Part shown: in pieces, positions 25,846-34,552 of the stretch
Layout: each line of letters begins with the position of its first letter
Position numbering within the stretch: the first letter of the stretch is position 1
Source: Algihabitans albus
GTDB lineage: Bacteria > Pseudomonadota > Alphaproteobacteria > Kiloniellales > DSM-21159
Length of the DNA: 64,000 nt
Assembly: GCF_003572205.1 (NCBI RefSeq)
Contig: NZ_QXNY01000005.1
Coordinates: 434,001-498,000 of the forward strand
Direction of reading: 5' to 3'
The notes under the pieces: generated by a model
Told to the model about the DNA's origin: nothing
What the model saw: only the letters and a program-made list of their open reading frames with translations
Database searches by the model: none
Position numbers and translations under genes: made by a program

Positions 25846-26010
25846 TTAGTCGATAGCGTCTTTGGTGTCCTGGGCGCCGTCCTGAATGGCCTCGCCGGCT
25901 GCTTCGACATCTTCGCCAGCGCCTTCGACAGTATTACAGGCGGCCGTAAGTGACAGGAGTGATGCAAAGAAGATTGAGACGAGAAATCGTGCGAAAATCT
26001 GTCTGCTCAT
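25846..26010 (-). CDS. Entericidin-like small lipoprotein
   Basis: A 54-residue lipoprotein precursor: a signal sequence, the lipobox LTAAC with lipidated Cys25, then an acidic, Ala/Gly-rich tail of about 29 residues (CNTVEGAGEDVEAAGEAI). This is the entericidin A/B pattern, tiny envelope lipoproteins linked to stress and programmed death in other bacteria. GGGGAA lies upstream of ATG 26010. The exact sigma-EcfG motif at 26083-26107 predicts stress induction. A longer frame to 26097 is not needed. Confidence 0.85.
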   Translation of the reverse strand: MSRQIFARFLVSIFFASLLSLTAACNTVEGAGEDVEAAGEAIQDGAQDTKDAID

Positions 26011-26082
26011 CACGGGATTATTCCCCTTTCCATCCATTTCTCGAGCACGCCGTACTTCGGCGCATAGAAGTTGTGACAACAA

Positions 26083-26107
26083 AACGGCAAGGCACAAGAA
26101 AAGTTCC
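26083..26107 (-). promoter_or_regulatory. Candidate sigma-EcfG promoter for entericidin-like gene
   Basis: The minus strand reads GGAAC, exactly 16 nt, CGTT. It lies about 73 nt before the lipoprotein ATG. Confidence 0.75.
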
Positions 26108-26333
26108 AGGTGCGGCCTGAAAAGAGACTATTACCATCATTTAGATGGTTGCACGTCGGCGGTTTGGGCCGTAAATGCCTCAGACCGCAGGAGGATGCAT
26201 AGAAGGGAGCAGGTGGCCGATCGTTGCTTCAATCGTGCTGAAGGCCCAGCCGGTCGTAGCGCAGCGAACCGTCTCATTCTACGCGACCTTCCGCCTCTAA
26301 CAGCCTGAACGCACGCCGTGAAAACTAGACGGT

Positions 26334-26358
26334 GGAACCGCCGTTCGTCTGTGACGTT
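26334..26358 (+). promoter_or_regulatory. Candidate sigma-EcfG promoter for second small lipoprotein
   Basis: GGAAC, exactly 16 nt, CGTT, ending 63 nt before the ATG at 26422. It is divergent from the entericidin promoter 227 nt away. Confidence 0.75.
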
Positions 26359-26421
26359 TCCTTGGATGAAGGTCGACTGCGATCTCTTCCGATCATGAAC
26401 CAGCTTGGAGTTGCGTGACAA

Positions 26422-26583
26422 ATGCCAAACTTTCGAATGCTATTGGCCGCGGGGATGCTCGCAGGTATAGCCGCTTTCGCGACCGGATGCGGCGAAGAAG
26501 ACGGGCCGGCAGAGGAGCTGGGCGAGTCCATCGACGAAACCGTCAATGACGCTGAACGGGCTGTTGAGGATGCGACAGACTAG
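26422..26583 (+). CDS. Small acidic lipoprotein
   Basis: A 53-residue lipoprotein precursor: Arg5, a hydrophobic stretch, a lipobox ending ATGC (Cys23), then a very acidic 30-residue tail (GEEDGPAEELGESIDETV) ending in TD. It resembles the entericidin-like gene divergent to it in size and tail chemistry, though with little direct identity. It has its own exact sigma-EcfG promoter. No family name is confidently recognised. Confidence 0.7.
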   Translation: MPNFRMLLAAGMLAGIAAFATGCGEEDGPAEELGESIDETVNDAERAVEDATD

Positions 26584-26943
26584 CCGACAGTTGCGCAGCG
26601 GTGGGTGTCTGCTCCAAGACAGGGTGACTGCCTCGGTCGTCCCGGGGTCCTTGGTGCAGCGCTCTCCACTCGCTTACCAGCTTGTTCGGCGATAGGGTAA
26701 TGTTAGCTTTTCCAAGTGGCACAGCTTCACGAAGTTCGGATCGACATAACGGACCTCCGCCCCTTGGGCCGGACAGCCTACATTCGTTAGGCTTCGATCT
26801 GCCATAATCGCTCTGGTGTGTGAGGTCGTTGTAAAAGCGTCAGATCTGCGTGTTCGTTCTTTCGCGTAGCAGAATTGGATAACACTGAGGACTATGCCGC
26901 TGCTTGGAAAAGGCCCTGCTGATATCGTTGGCTGCGGGCCGTC

Positions 26944-27006
26944 GCCACAGTCAAATCAGTGAAGAGATCGAATGTCGGTCTCGGTGGTTGCGAGTCCCCG
27001 CAACCA
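26944..27006 (+). repeat. 63-nt direct repeat, left copy (possible att site)
   Basis: It aligns without gaps to 52738-52800, with 54 of 63 positions identical. It begins GCCACAGTCAAATC and ends CCCCGCAACCA, the ending of initiator tRNA. An 8-bp inverted repeat (TGGTTGCG/CGCAACCA) closes the unit. The mismatches are mostly adjacent pairs in swapped order. Confidence 0.7.
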
Positions 27007-27053
27007 AGTCCAATTTGCACCAAGACAATCCAACTACATCAAAAACGAACCAC

Positions 27054-27072
27054 GGCGGGCCAAAAGCCCGCC
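27054..27072. terminator. Hairpin after left repeat
   Basis: A 7-bp GC stem (GGCGGGC, loop CAAAA). On the minus strand a T-rich stretch follows about 8 nt later. Its position about 50 nt after a tRNA-like 3' end resembles the native downstream flank of a tRNA gene. Confidence 0.5.
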
Positions 27073-27221
27073 TTCGTCGTTCGGCTAAACAGCAATGACT
27101 TAGTCCGTAGGTTCAAGTCACTTCATAGCCAGCCTGCGAAGGAAACCGTGATCGTATCAACTTGCGTTGATTGAATGCGGCTGACCCAATCTCGTTCGTT
27201 AGACCTTGACGCGCTCTTTTA

Positions 27222-27464
27222 TTAGGCCGCAGGCGTGGTTCGGCGCAGAAGATAGATGTCCATGATCCAGCCATGCCGGGCGCGGGTGGCCGCGCGGGCC
27301 GGGACGATCTCCGGCCCGATCTCGGCCAGCGGACCGCTGAGCAGGAGTTCTTCGGGCATGCCCAGGTAGGCACCCCACCAGATCGTCACATTCTCTTCGG
27401 GCAGGGTCCGGAAGCTGCAGTCGCCGTCGAGCGCGGAGTGGTCGGCTTCCTGATGGATTGGGGA
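27222..27464 (-). pseudogene. 3' fragment of a cobF-like gene (precorrin-6A synthase)
   Basis: The minus-strand frame ending at the TAA in 27222-27224 encodes about 78 residues. They include NVTIWWGAYLGMPEELL, GPLAEIGPEIV and RARHGWIMDIYLLRR, which I recognise as the C-terminus of precorrin-6A synthase. The match ends abruptly at an AT-rich junction (about 27465-27485). There is no start and no catalytic N-terminal domain, so it is a remnant. The family call rests on recall of the conserved ending. Confidence 0.6.
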
Positions 27465-27603
27465 AAAATAATAATTAAATCATAAACTTAAAGGAACGTG
27501 TGTGCACTCCGTGTGCAGGCATCGCTCTGACCTGGCGGGTACCGCCGGCCCTGTTCCTAATCATCGACACTGTGACTCCTGCATTAACCGAAGGCGCGTA
27601 TAG

Positions 27604-28293
27604 GGCGGCGGCACGCGGGCGCATGAGCTGACCCGGTGCGGCATGAAGGTCGTGCTGCTGGAAGCCGGACCGCACTTAACAGCAGATGACTTCATCAACA
27701 ACGACTGGGCGGCGTACGAGCAGCTCTCCTGGCTCGATCGGCGCTCCGCCTCAGGTAGCTGGCGGGTGGCGAAGGATCACCCGGACGAACCGGTCTGGCA
27801 CTGCGCAGTCGTCGGCGGGACGGCAACCCACTCGTCGGGCTGCTGCCTGCGTCTGCAGTCGTACGAATTCCGTGTGCGAACGGTCTACGGGGACGTGCGG
27901 TGCGCCAGCCTGATCGACTGGCCCGTCACCTACGAGCACCTGGAGCCCTGGTACGACCTGGCGGAGCAGAAGATGGGAGTTACCCGCACCGGCGAGCGTC
28001 CCGGCCTTCCGGCTAACAACAACTTCAAGGTCATGTACCGCGGCGCAAAGGCGGTCAGCTTCGACAGCGTGACCACCGGCCGCCACGTGATCAATTCCGA
28101 GCCCTACGACGACCACGCGGCGACCGATCAATCCGGCTTTACAGTGCAGGGCGATAAGTCCCGGGCGAAGTGGTCGACGCTCTATATGGAGACTCCGAAG
28201 GCGCTGGCGACCGGCAAGCTGGAGCTGCGCCCGCAAAGCCGCGCGCTAAGGATAGAGCACGATGCCGGGGGACGGGCGACGGGCATGCGGTTC
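27604..28293 (+). pseudogene. GMC oxidoreductase fragment
   Basis: The frame encodes an internal portion of a GMC-family FAD oxidoreductase (gluconate 2-dehydrogenase-like): GMKVVLLEAGP, SGSWRVAKD, VVGGTATHSSG, IDWPVTYEHLEPWY, GLPANNNFKVMYRGA, INSEPYD, AKWSTLYMETPKA. The N-terminal dinucleotide motif is lost behind an in-frame stop (27601-27603). The C-terminal catalytic half is absent, replaced by formamidase-derived sequence in another frame. It is non-functional. Confidence 0.75.
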
Positions 28294-28619
28294 AGGGTGA
28301 CGGGGAGGTCTGCCTGACCGCCATCGAAACCTGTCTGACCGGCACAGTCCGACTGACGGTGCGCAAGGACATGAGGCTTGCCATGCCGCGGGCCGAGAAC
28401 GCCTCGCACTGGATCGCTATGGGTATGCACGAGGACCTGGACGATGCCGCGCGCCAAGCGCTGCGCGAGATGATCGACCTGATCGTCGAAGTGGCCGGCC
28501 TGTCGCGCCAGGACGCATGTTCGCTATGCAGCCTCGCTGCCGACCTGCGCGTCACGCAGATAGTCGACGGCAACAAGGGCATCCACTGCATGTTGCCGAA
28601 GAGCGCGCTGCTGGCCTGA
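28284..28619 (+). pseudogene. C-terminal acetamidase/formamidase fragment
   Basis: In a different frame from the GMC fragment, about 111 codons encode the ending of an acetamidase/formamidase: HAVQGDGEVCLTAIET, GTVRLTVRKDMRL, WIAMGMHEDLDDAAR, SLAADLRVTQIVDGNKGIH, MLPKSALLA. The N-terminal two-thirds are missing. The joint with the GMC remnant falls within 28282-28296. A short upstream in-frame start exists (28170) but would yield a meaningless N-terminus. Confidence 0.75.
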
Positions 28620-28697
28620 GGCTACACTGCGAGCGGGTGACGCGTAGCGAAGGTCGCGCCCTTCAGCGCGCCTCCGACTGCGGCGCATCCCGGTCCC

Positions 28698-29963
28698 TCA
28701 GGCCGCTATCGCCGGCGGGACGAAGGGCGAATCGACATCGAATCGCCGGCCGCCGCGCAGGCAGAGGACCGGCCGCACCAGCCTCTCGGCGGTCTCCTCG
28801 ACGCCGCTGTTGTCGGACAACTTGAACCGGCCGCTCTCGATCTTCAGCACGCTGACGTCGGCCTCGCGGCCCGGCTGCAGCGTGCCGAGCGTGTCCTCCA
28901 TGCGGATCATCTTCGCCGGGTTCGCCGTCACCATGGCGACGACCCGCTCCAGCGGCACGCCCAGATGTAGCAGCTCGCTCATGGCGATGGTCAGGTTGAA
29001 GGGTGCGACGCCGGCGAAGGGGTTGCTGAGCCGCTCCTCCGCGTCTGCCGTTTCGGGGACGCGCACATTGTAGCCGTGCATGTCGGCGCCCAGCGTGAAG
29101 GGCTCTATCCCGGCCGCCAGCACCTTGCGCGCCACGTCGAAGCTGAAGTGCGAGCCGTGGCCGACATCCACCGTCACACCGCGGTCGTGCACCGCCTCAA
29201 GCAGAATCGGGTGGATCTCGCCGGTCGAGGAAACGAAGCCGCCGGGGTGCCGGGTGAAGGGATGGGCCAGGATGTCGCCCGCCTCCATGATCGGCACCAG
29301 CTCGCGGATCAGCTCGTCTGCGTCGGGAATCGGTGCCGAGTCGGCCGTCGGCCAGAGCTGGCCTAGGTGGATGTAGAGCGGCAGGTCGGTCTCGCGGCTT
29401 ATCGTCTTTCCCACCTTGATCACCTCGAGGCCCCAGCGCGACTGGCCGCCGATCTCGGCGTGCGCCTTGATGCCCTTGATCAGGTCCAGGTTCTGCTTGG
29501 CGACCCGGCCGGTGTGCTCCGGATTGACGCCGTTCGGGCCATAGAGATCGGGGTAAAGGTGCCCCTCGAGGCCGCCCACCAGATAGCAGGAGATGAAGCA
29601 GAGCACGCGGCTGTCGGCCGGGCCGGAGACGTAGTGGCGGAAGCCGCCGATGGTCATGCAGCTCGGGCCGCCCTGGTCGATCAGCGTGGTGACGCCGGAG
29701 CGGACGCCGACGAGGTCCGGGTTCAGCCCGAACTTGCCGGTGACGTGCTGGTAGACATGAGCGTGGGTGTCGATCATGCCCGGCAGGACGAGCAACCCCG
29801 TTGCGTCGATCCGCTCGGCAGTCTGGGCCGCCGACAGGTCGGGCTCAACGGCGGCTATTTTGCCGTCGCTGATGCCGACATCGAAACGCCCGTTGCGGCC
29901 GCCGGCCGGGTCGATCACCGTCCCGCCGGCGATCAGGATGTCGAACTGCTGCGTTTCGCCCAC
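28698..29963 (-). CDS. Metallo-dependent amidohydrolase/deacetylase
   Basis: A 421-residue member of the amidohydrolase superfamily, close in style to dihydroorotase-like 'amidohydrolase/deacetylase' enzymes. It starts with the beta-sandwich strand FDILIAGGTVIDP. The metal motif DTHAHVY has H67 and H69; later ligands lie in LPLYIHLG, AHPFTRH and ADMHGY, and the C-terminal block is NPAKMIRMEDTLGTLQPGR. It hydrolyses C-N bonds; the substrate is unknown. GTG 29963 was chosen (GAGGGAA upstream) because it keeps the gene clear of the divergent molybdenum-hydroxylase start. Confidence 0.85.
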   Translation of the reverse strand: MGETQQFDILIAGGTVIDPAGGRNGRFDVGISDGKIAAVEPDLSAAQTAERIDATGLLVLPGMIDTHAHVYQHVTGKFGLNPDLVGVRSGVTTLIDQGGPSCMTIGGFRHYVSGPADSRVLCFISCYLVGGLEGHLYPDLYGPNGVNPEHTGRVAKQNLDLIKGIKAHAEIGGQSRWGLEVIKVGKTISRETDLPLYIHLGQLWPTADSAPIPDADELIRELVPIMEAGDILAHPFTRHPGGFVSSTGEIHPILLEAVHDRGVTVDVGHGSHFSFDVARKVLAAGIEPFTLGADMHGYNVRVPETADAEERLSNPFAGVAPFNLTIAMSELLHLGVPLERVVAMVTANPAKMIRMEDTLGTLQPGREADVSVLKIESGRFKLSDNSGVEETAERLVRPVLCLRGGRRFDVDSPFVPPAIAA

Positions 29964-30150
29964 CTGCGTTCCCTCGCTCCCCAAGTCCAGGAAAATAGTT
30001 GTAATGCTGACTGTTGCATTTACACTCGCCTGGAAATGCTGTGCCGCAGCATAAAGACTGTCAAGCGCAAAGAGCGCCGCCTCCGGCGCTTTTGCGACAA
30101 TGCATAGCCATATGGTGGCGCCGTCACGACGGACCGGTCGGGGACAAGGC

Positions 30151-32526
30151 ATGGGGATCGATATCGAGGCGAATGGCGGCGCTACCGATGCGTCGGGCAA
30201 AGGCGTAGGCGCGCGGCTGCAGCGGCGCGAAGACGATCGCTACCTCGGCGGCCGCGGGCGCTACATCGGCGACATGCGCCTACCGGGCATGCTGGAAATG
30301 GCCTTCGTGCGCAGCCCGCTGGCGCATGCGCGTGTGCGTGGTGTGACGAAGCCGGCCGACGGGCGTGAGCGGGTGTTCGCCGCCGCCGACCTGGTGGGCG
30401 TTCAGGGCATTCGCGCGGACTCCGGCCTGCCGGGCTTCCGCAGCTCCGTGCAGCCGATCCTGGCAGGCGAGAAGGTGCGCTATGTCGGCGAGCCGGTCGC
30501 CGCCGTTTTGGCAGACACCCGCGCGCTGGCCGAGGATCTGGCCGAACTCATCGATGTCGATTTCGAGGAACTGCCGGCGGTCCACGACATGCTCCGCGCA
30601 CGCGAGGCACACGCACCGCTGCTGCACGAGCATTGGGACGAGAACACCTTTTTGGAGTCCGGTGTCGATACGAACTTCGAAGCGGCGATCCGCGATGCTG
30701 CGGTCGTCGTCAAGCGAACCTACCGTACGGCGCGCCAGTGCATGGCGCCGATCGAGGGCCGCGGCTGCATCGCCGTCTGGGACCGGCATCTGGAGCTGCT
30801 GGCCCTGCACTCGTCCACACAGATGCCGCACATCGTCCGCACGGGGCTGGCGGAGTGCCTGGGGCTCGACCATGGGCAGGTGCGCGTGGTCTCGCCTGAC
30901 GTGGGCGGTGGCTTCGGCTACAAGGGCGTGTTGCTGGCCGAGGAGGTCTGCGTCGGCTTCCTGGCGATGAAGCTGGACCGTCCGGTCCGCTGGCTGGAAG
31001 ATCGCCGCGAGCACTTGATCGCCGGTGCCAACTGCAGGGAGCACGCCTACGAGGTCACTGGCTATGCCGCCGCCGACGGCGAACTTCTAGCAGTCGATTG
31101 CGCGGCGGTCGTCGACAGTGGCGCCTACTCGATCTATCCGTTCTCCGCCTGCCTGGAGGCGGCCCAGGTGGCCAGCATCCTGCCCGGGCCCTACCGGATG
31201 CGCGGCTACCGTTGCAAGACTTGGTCGGTCGCCACCAACAAACCCCCGATCCTGCCGTTTCGCGGGGTCGCGCGCACTGGCGTTTGCTTCGCGATGGAGC
31301 TGACCATGGATACGCTGGCGCGCGAATTGGGCATGACGCCCGAGGCCATTCGCCAGCGAAACCTGGTTGCGCCCGATCAGATGCCGTTCGTCAACATCAC
31401 CAACAAGTACTTCGACAGCGGCGACTATCCAGAGGCTCTGCGACGCGCCGTCGAGGCCATCGACCTGCAGGGCGTGCGGGCGCGGCAGGCGAGCCGGACC
31501 GGCCGCATCCGTCTCGGCGTCGGCTTCGCCGTCTTTTGCGAGCAGGGCGCGCACGGCACTTCCGTCTATCACGGCTGGGGCATCCCGATGGTGCCGGGAT
31601 TCGAGCAGGCGACGGCGCGCCTGACGCCGGACGGCGGGCTGGAGCTGCGCGTCGGCGTGCACAGCCACGGCCAGAGCCTCGAGACGACGCTTGCCCAGAT
31701 CGCCTTCGAGGAGATCGGGGTGGACCCGGCGAAGGTTAAGCTGGTCCACGGGGACACGGCCTACACGCCGTACTCGACCGGCACCTGGGGCTCGCGCTGC
31801 ATCGTCATGGCCGGAGGCGCCGTGGCGGCGGCGAGCGCGGCGCTGGGCGAGCGCATCAAGCGGATTGCCGCCCACCTGATGCAGGCCGATACGGCCCAGG
31901 TCGTGCTGGCCGACGGCATGGCGCGCGCCGGCGGTAGCGAAATCTCCATCGCGGAGGTGGCGAAGACCTGGTACCGCAAACCGCATTTGCTGCCCGACGA
32001 CGTCGACCCGCGCGGGCTCGAGGCGACCGAGGGCTACAAGACGGTCAAGGACACCGGCACCTTTTCCTACGCCGCTCATGCCGTGGTCGTGGAGGTCGAC
32101 CTGGACCTTGGAGACATCCGCCTGGTCGACTACGTGATCGTCGAGGACGCCGGGACCATGATCAACCCGATGGTCGTGGACGGCCAAGTCTACGGCGGTG
32201 CGGTCCAGGGAATCGGCACGGCCCTGTTCGAGGAAGTGCCCTTCGACGCGGCTGGTCAGCCGCTCGCCTCGACGCTCGCCGACTATCACCTCCCGGTTGC
32301 CGCCGACATCCCGGCGATCCGCATCCTGCACATGGAGACGCCGTCACCGCTGAGCCGCTTCGGGCAGAAGGGCATCGGGGAAAGCGGGGCGATCGGCCCG
32401 CCTGCGGCGATTGCCAACGCGGTCAACGACGCCCTGGCGCCGCTCGGCGTCGAGATAGCCGAGGTGCCGATGACCCCGGAGCGGGTGCTGCGCGCGCTCG
32501 CTGGCGCCAGAGAGGCGGCGGAATGA
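30151..32526 (+). CDS. Molybdenum hydroxylase large subunit (xanthine dehydrogenase family)
   Basis: A 791-residue molybdopterin-binding subunit (CoxL/XdhB-like) that would hydroxylate a heterocycle or aldehyde. It shows the first domain RREDDRYLGGRGRYIGDM, the cofactor region (VSPDVGGGFGYKG), PFRGVARTGV where CO dehydrogenase has its Cys loop, GQSLETTLAQIAFEEIG, and the catalytic-Glu segment KGIGESGAIGPP. The loop differs from AYxCSFR, so it is not a true CO dehydrogenase. ATG 30151 (GGGGACAAGG upstream) is preferred to 30100. It overlaps the FAD subunit by 4 nt. Confidence 0.88.
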   Translation: MGIDIEANGGATDASGKGVGARLQRREDDRYLGGRGRYIGDMRLPGMLEMAFVRSPLAHARVRGVTKPADGRERVFAAADLVGVQGIRADSGLPGFRSSVQPILAGEKVRYVGEPVAAVLADTRALAEDLAELIDVDFEELPAVHDMLRAREAHAPLLHEHWDENTFLESGVDTNFEAAIRDAAVVVKRTYRTARQCMAPIEGRGCIAVWDRHLELLALHSSTQMPHIVRTGLAECLGLDHGQVRVVSPDVGGGFGYKGVLLAEEVCVGFLAMKLDRPVRWLEDRREHLIAGANCREHAYEVTGYAAADGELLAVDCAAVVDSGAYSIYPFSACLEAAQVASILPGPYRMRGYRCKTWSVATNKPPILPFRGVARTGVCFAMELTMDTLARELGMTPEAIRQRNLVAPDQMPFVNITNKYFDSGDYPEALRRAVEAIDLQGVRARQASRTGRIRLGVGFAVFCEQGAHGTSVYHGWGIPMVPGFEQATARLTPDGGLELRVGVHSHGQSLETTLAQIAFEEIGVDPAKVKLVHGDTAYTPYSTGTWGSRCIVMAGGAVAAASAALGERIKRIAAHLMQADTAQVVLADGMARAGGSEISIAEVAKTWYRKPHLLPDDVDPRGLEATEGYKTVKDTGTFSYAAHAVVVEVDLDLGDIRLVDYVIVEDAGTMINPMVVDGQVYGGAVQGIGTALFEEVPFDAAGQPLASTLADYHLPVAADIPAIRILHMETPSPLSRFGQKGIGESGAIGPPAAIANAVNDALAPLGVEIAEVPMTPERVLRALAGAREAAE

Positions 32527-33332
32527 AGCCGGCGCCGTTCGACTACTTCGGCGCCGGAGGGCTGGAGGACGCAATGGCGGCGCTGAGCGGCGGTGCGGCG
32601 AAGCCGATGGCCGGCAACCAGTCGCTGGGTCCTATGCTGAACCTGCGCCTGGCGCGTCCGGCGGCGCTGGTTGACGTCTCGCTGCTGCCCGAGTTGCGCG
32701 GGGTCGAGGAGGGGCCGGACTGGGTCCGCCTGGGTGCGGCCGTCACCCACGCAGAGATCGAGGACGGGGAGGTGCCGGATCCGACGCCCGGCTGGCTGCA
32801 GGCGGTGGCTGCCAACATCGCCTACCGGGCGGTGCGCAACCGCGGCACGCTCGGCGGCAGCTTGGCGCACGCTGACCCTGCGGCCGACTGGTGCGTCGTC
32901 ATGACTGGCCTGGGCGCCATGGCCCTGCTGGACGGGCCCGAGGGCCCACGCCGCGTGGCGGTCGAGAGGTTCCTGACTGGCCCCTTCGCGACGGACCTGC
33001 GGGGGGGAGAGATCCTGACCGCTGTCGAGGTGCCACTGCCGGGCGAGGGCGCGCGCTGGGGGTACTGGAAGTTCATGCGCCAGGTCGGCGAGTTCGCCAA
33101 GGCAAGCGCCGCCGTCCTGGTCGACCCCGGGACGGGTCGCGTGCGCTGCGTGCTCGGCGCCCTCGGCCGCCAGCCGCTGCTTCTGGGCGATCCGCAGGCC
33201 ATCGTCGACGGCCGGGTTGAGCCGGCCGAGGCCGTGCGGGCGGCCCTGCCGGAGCGCGCGGCTGCGGACCTAGCGCTGCACGTAACGGCACTCGCGCGCG
33301 CGCTGGCCGAGGCGTGTGGAGGCGCGGCGTGA
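32523..33332 (+). CDS. Molybdenum hydroxylase FAD subunit (CoxM-like)
   Basis: A 269-residue FAD-binding medium subunit. The first FAD loop is AKPMAGNQSLGPMLNLRL and the second is RNRGTLGGSLAHADPAAD. It carries electrons between the 2Fe-2S centres and the acceptor. The start overlaps the large-subunit stop (ATGA), and the gene ends in a GTGA overlap with the fused iron-sulfur gene, so all three are one operon. Confidence 0.9.
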   Translation: MKPAPFDYFGAGGLEDAMAALSGGAAKPMAGNQSLGPMLNLRLARPAALVDVSLLPELRGVEEGPDWVRLGAAVTHAEIEDGEVPDPTPGWLQAVAANIAYRAVRNRGTLGGSLAHADPAADWCVVMTGLGAMALLDGPEGPRRVAVERFLTGPFATDLRGGEILTAVEVPLPGEGARWGYWKFMRQVGEFAKASAAVLVDPGTGRVRCVLGALGRQPLLLGDPQAIVDGRVEPAEAVRAALPERAAADLALHVTALARALAEACGGAA

Positions 33333-34501
33333 GGGAGATCGCGCTGACCCTGAACGGCGCGTCCGTCGCAAAGCCGGCGGAGGCGCGTACGCATCTGGCC
33401 GACTTCCTGCGCGAGGAGCACCTGCTGACCGGCACGCATCTCGGCTGCGAGCAGGGGGTGTGCGGCGCCTGCACGCTCTTCGTCGACGGCCGGCCCGTGC
33501 GATCCTGCATCGCGCTGGCCGTCGCGTGCGACGGTGCGGAAGTGCGTACCATCGAGGGCTTCGCGGGCGACGCCCTGATGACGCGCCTCCGCGAGGCCTT
33601 CAAGCGACACCACGGTCTGCAGTGCGGCTACTGCACACCGGGCATGCTGGCCACGGCCTACGATATCGTCCGCCGCATCCCGCAGGCTGACGTCGGCCGC
33701 ATCCGGCGCGAGCTTTCTGGCAATCTGTGCCGCTGCACCGGCTACGCCGGAATCGTCGCAGCGATCCAGGACGTGCTTGCGAACGACCCGCCGCCGGCCG
33801 CCGTCCTGCCAAAGCGCCGCCAACGCCAGCGACCGGAGACCGGAGGCCGGCAAGCGGCGGCCGCTGGCTCAGGGGCCGCAGCGCAGACTGTGCCAGACAG
33901 CGGCCCGGATACCTTGCCGGGTTTCGGCGCCTATGCCGCGCCGGAGGCTTTGCAGGGTGCCACGCTGACCCGCAGCATCCGGGTGGATGCCCCGCTCGAC
34001 CGCGTCTGGACGGTGGTGCGCGACATCCCGGCGGTGGTTGCCTGCATCCCGGGCGCCAGCCTCGATGGACCCATGCAGGGTGAGGCGCTAAGCGGCAAGT
34101 GCGAGGTCTCGTTGGGCCCGATGACGGTGGCCTTCCGCGGCACGGCTGCGGTGCGGCTGGACGAGGCGACGAAGGCCGGCCAGGTGCGTGGCAGCGGCCG
34201 CGACGGACTTAGCCGTTCGAGTCTTGACGGGAGCCTAACGTTCTCGCTGCAGCGCGACGGCGAAGCGACATATCTCGATCTGTCGATGGTCTACCGCCTG
34301 AAGGGTCCGCTGGCGCAGTTCGGCCGTCCCACCTTGGTGGCCGAGGTCGCCGACCGTATACTGGCGCAGGCAGCTGCTGACCTGGCCGCACGCGCCACAG
34401 GCACCGCTCCGAGTGCGCCGGTACCGCGGAAACTGGGCGGCGTCGGCCTGATCGGCGGCGTCTTGTACCGCCTTTTCAGCCGACTCTTGTGGCGCAGGTG
34501 A
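33329..34501 (+). CDS. Fused 2Fe-2S subunit and CoxG (SRPBCC) protein
   Basis: A 390-residue fusion. Residues 1-150 are a CoxS-type iron-sulfur subunit: plant-ferredoxin cluster GCEQGVCGACTLFVDG and the second cluster QCGYCTPGM...NLCRCTGY. An Ala/Pro-rich linker follows (about 150-205). Residues 210-360 are a CoxG domain (DRVWTVVRDIPAVVACIPGA, LDGPMQGEAL). The tail GVLYRLFSRLLWRR looks membrane-seeking. CoxG normally is a separate membrane-recruiting or quinone-handling partner. GTG 33329 (GGAGG upstream, GTGA overlap) was preferred to GTG 33314. Confidence 0.87.
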   Translation: MREIALTLNGASVAKPAEARTHLADFLREEHLLTGTHLGCEQGVCGACTLFVDGRPVRSCIALAVACDGAEVRTIEGFAGDALMTRLREAFKRHHGLQCGYCTPGMLATAYDIVRRIPQADVGRIRRELSGNLCRCTGYAGIVAAIQDVLANDPPPAAVLPKRRQRQRPETGGRQAAAAGSGAAAQTVPDSGPDTLPGFGAYAAPEALQGATLTRSIRVDAPLDRVWTVVRDIPAVVACIPGASLDGPMQGEALSGKCEVSLGPMTVAFRGTAAVRLDEATKAGQVRGSGRDGLSRSSLDGSLTFSLQRDGEATYLDLSMVYRLKGPLAQFGRPTLVAEVADRILAQAAADLAARATGTAPSAPVPRKLGGVGLIGGVLYRLFSRLLWRR

Positions 34502-34552
34502 GGGTCACTCCATATGTTGCGCTCCTCTGGAGGTTTAGCGACAGGAAACGCC

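Larger units (their letters stand above)
26584..27221. other. Gene-free stretch with left island boundary
   Basis: No gene is supported here. It contains the left 63-nt repeat (26944-27006) and, just after it, a terminator-like hairpin (27054-27072). The short frames through the repeat are by-products of the repeat itself. Confidence 0.5.

Noticed and set aside
27113-27373. 86-codon minus-strand frame
   Set aside because: It overlaps the cobF remnant in a different frame, and only the other frame shows conserved protein sequence.
30151-34501. Aerobic carbon monoxide dehydrogenase (coxMSL)
   Set aside because: The large subunit lacks the AYxCSFR active-site loop, and no maturation genes (coxDEF) are present.
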